Shown in pieces: positions 5,745 to 6,971 of a stretch of 6,971 nucleotides of DNA. Source of the DNA: an uncultured Christensenellaceae bacterium (GTDB lineage Bacteria > Bacillota > Clostridia > Christensenellales > Christensenellaceae); contig CAKTFI010000054.1 in NCBI GenBank assembly GCA_934555865.1, forward strand, positions 1 to 6,971, in the 5' to 3' direction. A model generated the notes under the pieces. The model worked only from the letters and a program-made list of their open reading frames with translations. It searched no databases and had not been told where the DNA came from. A program made the position numbers and the translations under genes. The number at the start of each line of letters is the position of its first letter. The first letter of the stretch is position 1.

Positions 5745-6406
5745 GGGGGTTCTCCTTTACAAATGGATTGTGCCGCGCGGCCGGCGCGCCGCCGTTCCGC
5801 CTCGGCCTTGGAAAACACGCATCCGCAGTAATCCTGCCGGTAGAGACCGTATTGCCGCGAAAGTGCGATGGAGGCTTGGTATCCGCCTTTTTTCTTGAAA
5901 TCGGAGGGCAGCCAGGGGGTGCCCGTCTGGGCGGAAAGCTGCCTGCTGAGTTGGGCGAGCAGCTCCGCGTCTTTATGCGGGCTGATGGAAAGCGTGGTGC
6001 AGAAATAATCCGCGCCGATCTCCGCCGCCTTGCGGGCCGCCTCGCCGAGGCGCAGGGCAAAGCAGACCCGGCACCGCGCGCCGCCCTCCGGGGCGTCCTC
6101 CAGCCCGCGCACCGCCGCGAAAAACCGCTCCGGCTCATACCTGCCCTCGATCAGGCGGACTTCCTCAAGAAGCCCCATATCTGCCAGCATTCGGCGGAGC
6201 TCCGCGAGGCGCTTTTCGTATTCCGCCTGCGGGGAGATGTTGGGGTTGTAGAAGAAGAGCACCAATCGGAAATGCGCGTGCAGGTATTGCAGCACATAGC
6301 TGCTGCACGGCGCGCAGCAGCAGTGCAAGAGCAGCATGGGGCGCTCGCCCGTCTCGTCAAGCCGCGTCAGCAGGGCGTCCAGCGCTTTTTGATAGGGAAT
6401 TTGCAT
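5723..6406 (-). CDS. queH: Epoxyqueuosine reductase QueH
   Basis: QueH catalyses the last step of queuosine synthesis, reducing epoxyqueuosine to queuosine at the wobble base of tRNAs with GUN anticodons; it replaces QueG in many anaerobes. The 227-aa product carries the family's cysteine signatures: H28-C-C-C-A-P-C near the N-terminus, the C112-R-V-C115 pair, and D192-Y-C-G-C196. It also has Y-N-P-N-I at 53-57 and the S-P-H-K-D block at 142-146. The cysteines bind an iron-sulfur cluster in characterised members. I place the start at the ATG at 6406 because G-A-G-G-G-A lies 7 nt upstream. A GTG at 6421 would make a GTGA overlap with the preceding stop and add five residues but has no ribosome binding site. 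No other queuosine gene (queA, queC-F, tgt) is in view, so the pathway genes or a queuosine salvage route must lie elsewhere. The C-terminal tail runs into the next gene. Confidence 0.93.
   Translation of the reverse strand: MQIPYQKALDALLTRLDETGERPMLLLHCCCAPCSSYVLQYLHAHFRLVLFFYNPNISPQAEYEKRLAELRRMLADMGLLEEVRLIEGRYEPERFFAAVRGLEDAPEGGARCRVCFALRLGEAARKAAEIGADYFCTTLSISPHKDAELLAQLSRQLSAQTGTPWLPSDFKKKGGYQASIALSRQYGLYRQDYCGCVFSKAEAERRRAGRAAQSICKGEPPCNTPKN
5751..5758 (-). promoter_or_regulatory. Ribosome binding site of the PLP enzyme, inside queH
   Basis: AAAGGAGA on the minus strand, 6 nt before the ATG at 5744, is the strongest ribosome binding site in the window. It lies within the coding sequence of queH, so the downstream gene can initiate on its own despite the 22-nt overlap. 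Confidence 0.8.
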
Positions 6407-6413
6407 GGCGGCT

Positions 6414-6419
6414 TCCCTC
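6414..6419 (-). promoter_or_regulatory. Ribosome binding site that fixes the queH start
   Basis: GAGGGA on the minus strand is 7 nt upstream of the ATG ending at 6406 and overlaps the last codon and stop region of the DUF3048 gene. It favours that ATG over the GTG at 6421. Confidence 0.6.
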
Positions 6420-6971
6420 ACGGCGTGACGCGGATGGTCTTGTCCTTAGGCTGGATGGCGACCCAGGTATTTCCCGGGGCGAAGCGGATCTCCTCGCCCG
6501 CCTCGTCGTAATAGCGCGTGATGTCCGAGGCGGACTTGCGCACCCAGGTGCCGCTGATCTGTTTTCCGCCGATAAAGAATTCGCACTTCCCCTCGCCGAT
6601 CATGTTGAAAATGCGGTGATGGTCGGCATCGGAGAGCGTCCGCATGGGCAGGTAGGCCACGACCAGGTTTTTGACGGCGACCTGCTCCTTCTTGCTTTCC
6701 TTGCTGCCGTCCGCAAAGGTGTAGGTATAGAACGGCTCGCCGTTTTCATAGCGCAGATAGGTGCCCGTCGCCGCGTCATAGGCGAATTCCACATTGGACG
6801 TCTTGCTGCTCACAAACGGGATGTCAATGCGCGTGGCCGTCGTGGACGAGGTCGAGGGCGTGTCGGAGAATTTCCAATGCTGCGTCCGGCCGGAGGCAAA
6901 GTCCGGGTATTGCTCGCGGACGAAGGTGAGGTCGGTATACACATTGTGCGGCGCCTTGCGGTCCTTGGAGC
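6418..6971 (-). CDS. DUF3048 (YerB-family) protein, C-terminal part
   Basis: The open frame enters from the right edge of the window and ends at the TGA at 6418-6420, giving about 184 residues of the C-terminal half. The visible start K-A-P-H-N-V-Y-T-D is the conserved block at the beginning of the DUF3048 C-terminal domain. It is followed by I-D-I-P-F, F-x-Y-D-A-A-T-G-T-Y-L-R, a conserved I-G-E-G-K turn with W-V-R-K-S, then R-Y-Y-D-E-A-G and P-G-N-T-W-V-A-I-Q-P near the end, all typical of the family. Known members such as Bacillus YerB are predicted lipoproteins of unknown function; the signal peptide would lie outside this window. The GTG near 6942 is an internal valine, not a start. The gene is first of the three visible minus-strand genes; queH starts 11 nt after its stop. 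The family assignment is from memory of motifs and the function is unknown. Confidence 0.85.
   Translation of the reverse strand, partial: SKDRKAPHNVYTDLTFVREQYPDFASGRTQHWKFSDTPSTSSTTATRIDIPFVSSKTSNVEFAYDAATGTYLRYENGEPFYTYTFADGSKESKKEQVAVKNLVVAYLPMRTLSDADHHRIFNMIGEGKCEFFIGGKQISGTWVRKSASDITRYYDEAGEEIRFAPGNTWVAIQPKDKTIRVTP

Noticed and set aside
5200..6138. 312-residue minus-strand frame across queH and the PLP enzyme
   Set aside because: It is an Arg/Ala/Pro-rich alternate frame of two well-supported genes on the same strand, with no domain of its own.
6418..6942. GTG at 6940-6942 as the start of a 174-residue protein
   Set aside because: The frame stays open to the window edge and encodes the conserved A-P-H-N-V-Y-T block across that codon, so it is an internal valine of a longer gene.

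Overview
The window looks like a fragment of a GC-rich Clostridia genome (Firmicutes, probably a gut Oscillospirales-type anaerobe). The clues are a pst/pho operon with a Firmicutes-style PAS-containing PhoR kinase, a DUF3048 (YerB-family) protein, QueH in the queuosine pathway, AGGAGG-type ribosome binding sites and U-tailed intrinsic terminators. No rRNA, tRNA, CRISPR array, transposase or phage gene is visible. Family names come from recognising motifs by eye; no search was run.

Layout. Bases 1-76 do not belong with what follows. Read on the minus strand they are the last few codons of a gene (possibly tuf) and its terminator, and they abut the interior of pstB, which lacks its first ~100 residues. 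This is either an assembly chimera at a contig edge or a real rearrangement. From 74 to 3528 on the plus strand runs the end of a phosphate operon: truncated pstB, phoU, a PhoB/PhoP-type response regulator and a PhoR-type histidine kinase, coupled by a 1-nt gap and two ATGA overlaps and closed by a strong palindromic terminator. At 3641-4528 lies a lower-GC gene for a secreted lipoprotein of unknown function with its own likely promoter. Bases 4529-4744 hold no gene but a run of back-to-back hairpins ending in a bidirectional terminator, which could be a structured RNA or a structured 3' UTR. From 6971 down to 4761, on the minus strand, is a three-gene operon: the C-terminal part of a DUF3048 protein, queH, and a PLP-dependent enzyme of the D-cysteine desulfhydrase/ACC deaminase family, with queH and the last gene overlapping by 22 nt.

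Functionally, the plus-strand operon couples phosphate import (PstB), its negative regulator (PhoU) and the two-component system that senses phosphate limitation. The minus-strand operon joins tRNA queuosine maturation, a PLP-dependent amino acid lyase/deaminase and an envelope protein with no obvious common pathway. Most of the window is ordinary housekeeping DNA. The two places that deserve a second look are the junction at about 71-76 and the hairpin-dense region 4530-4744.
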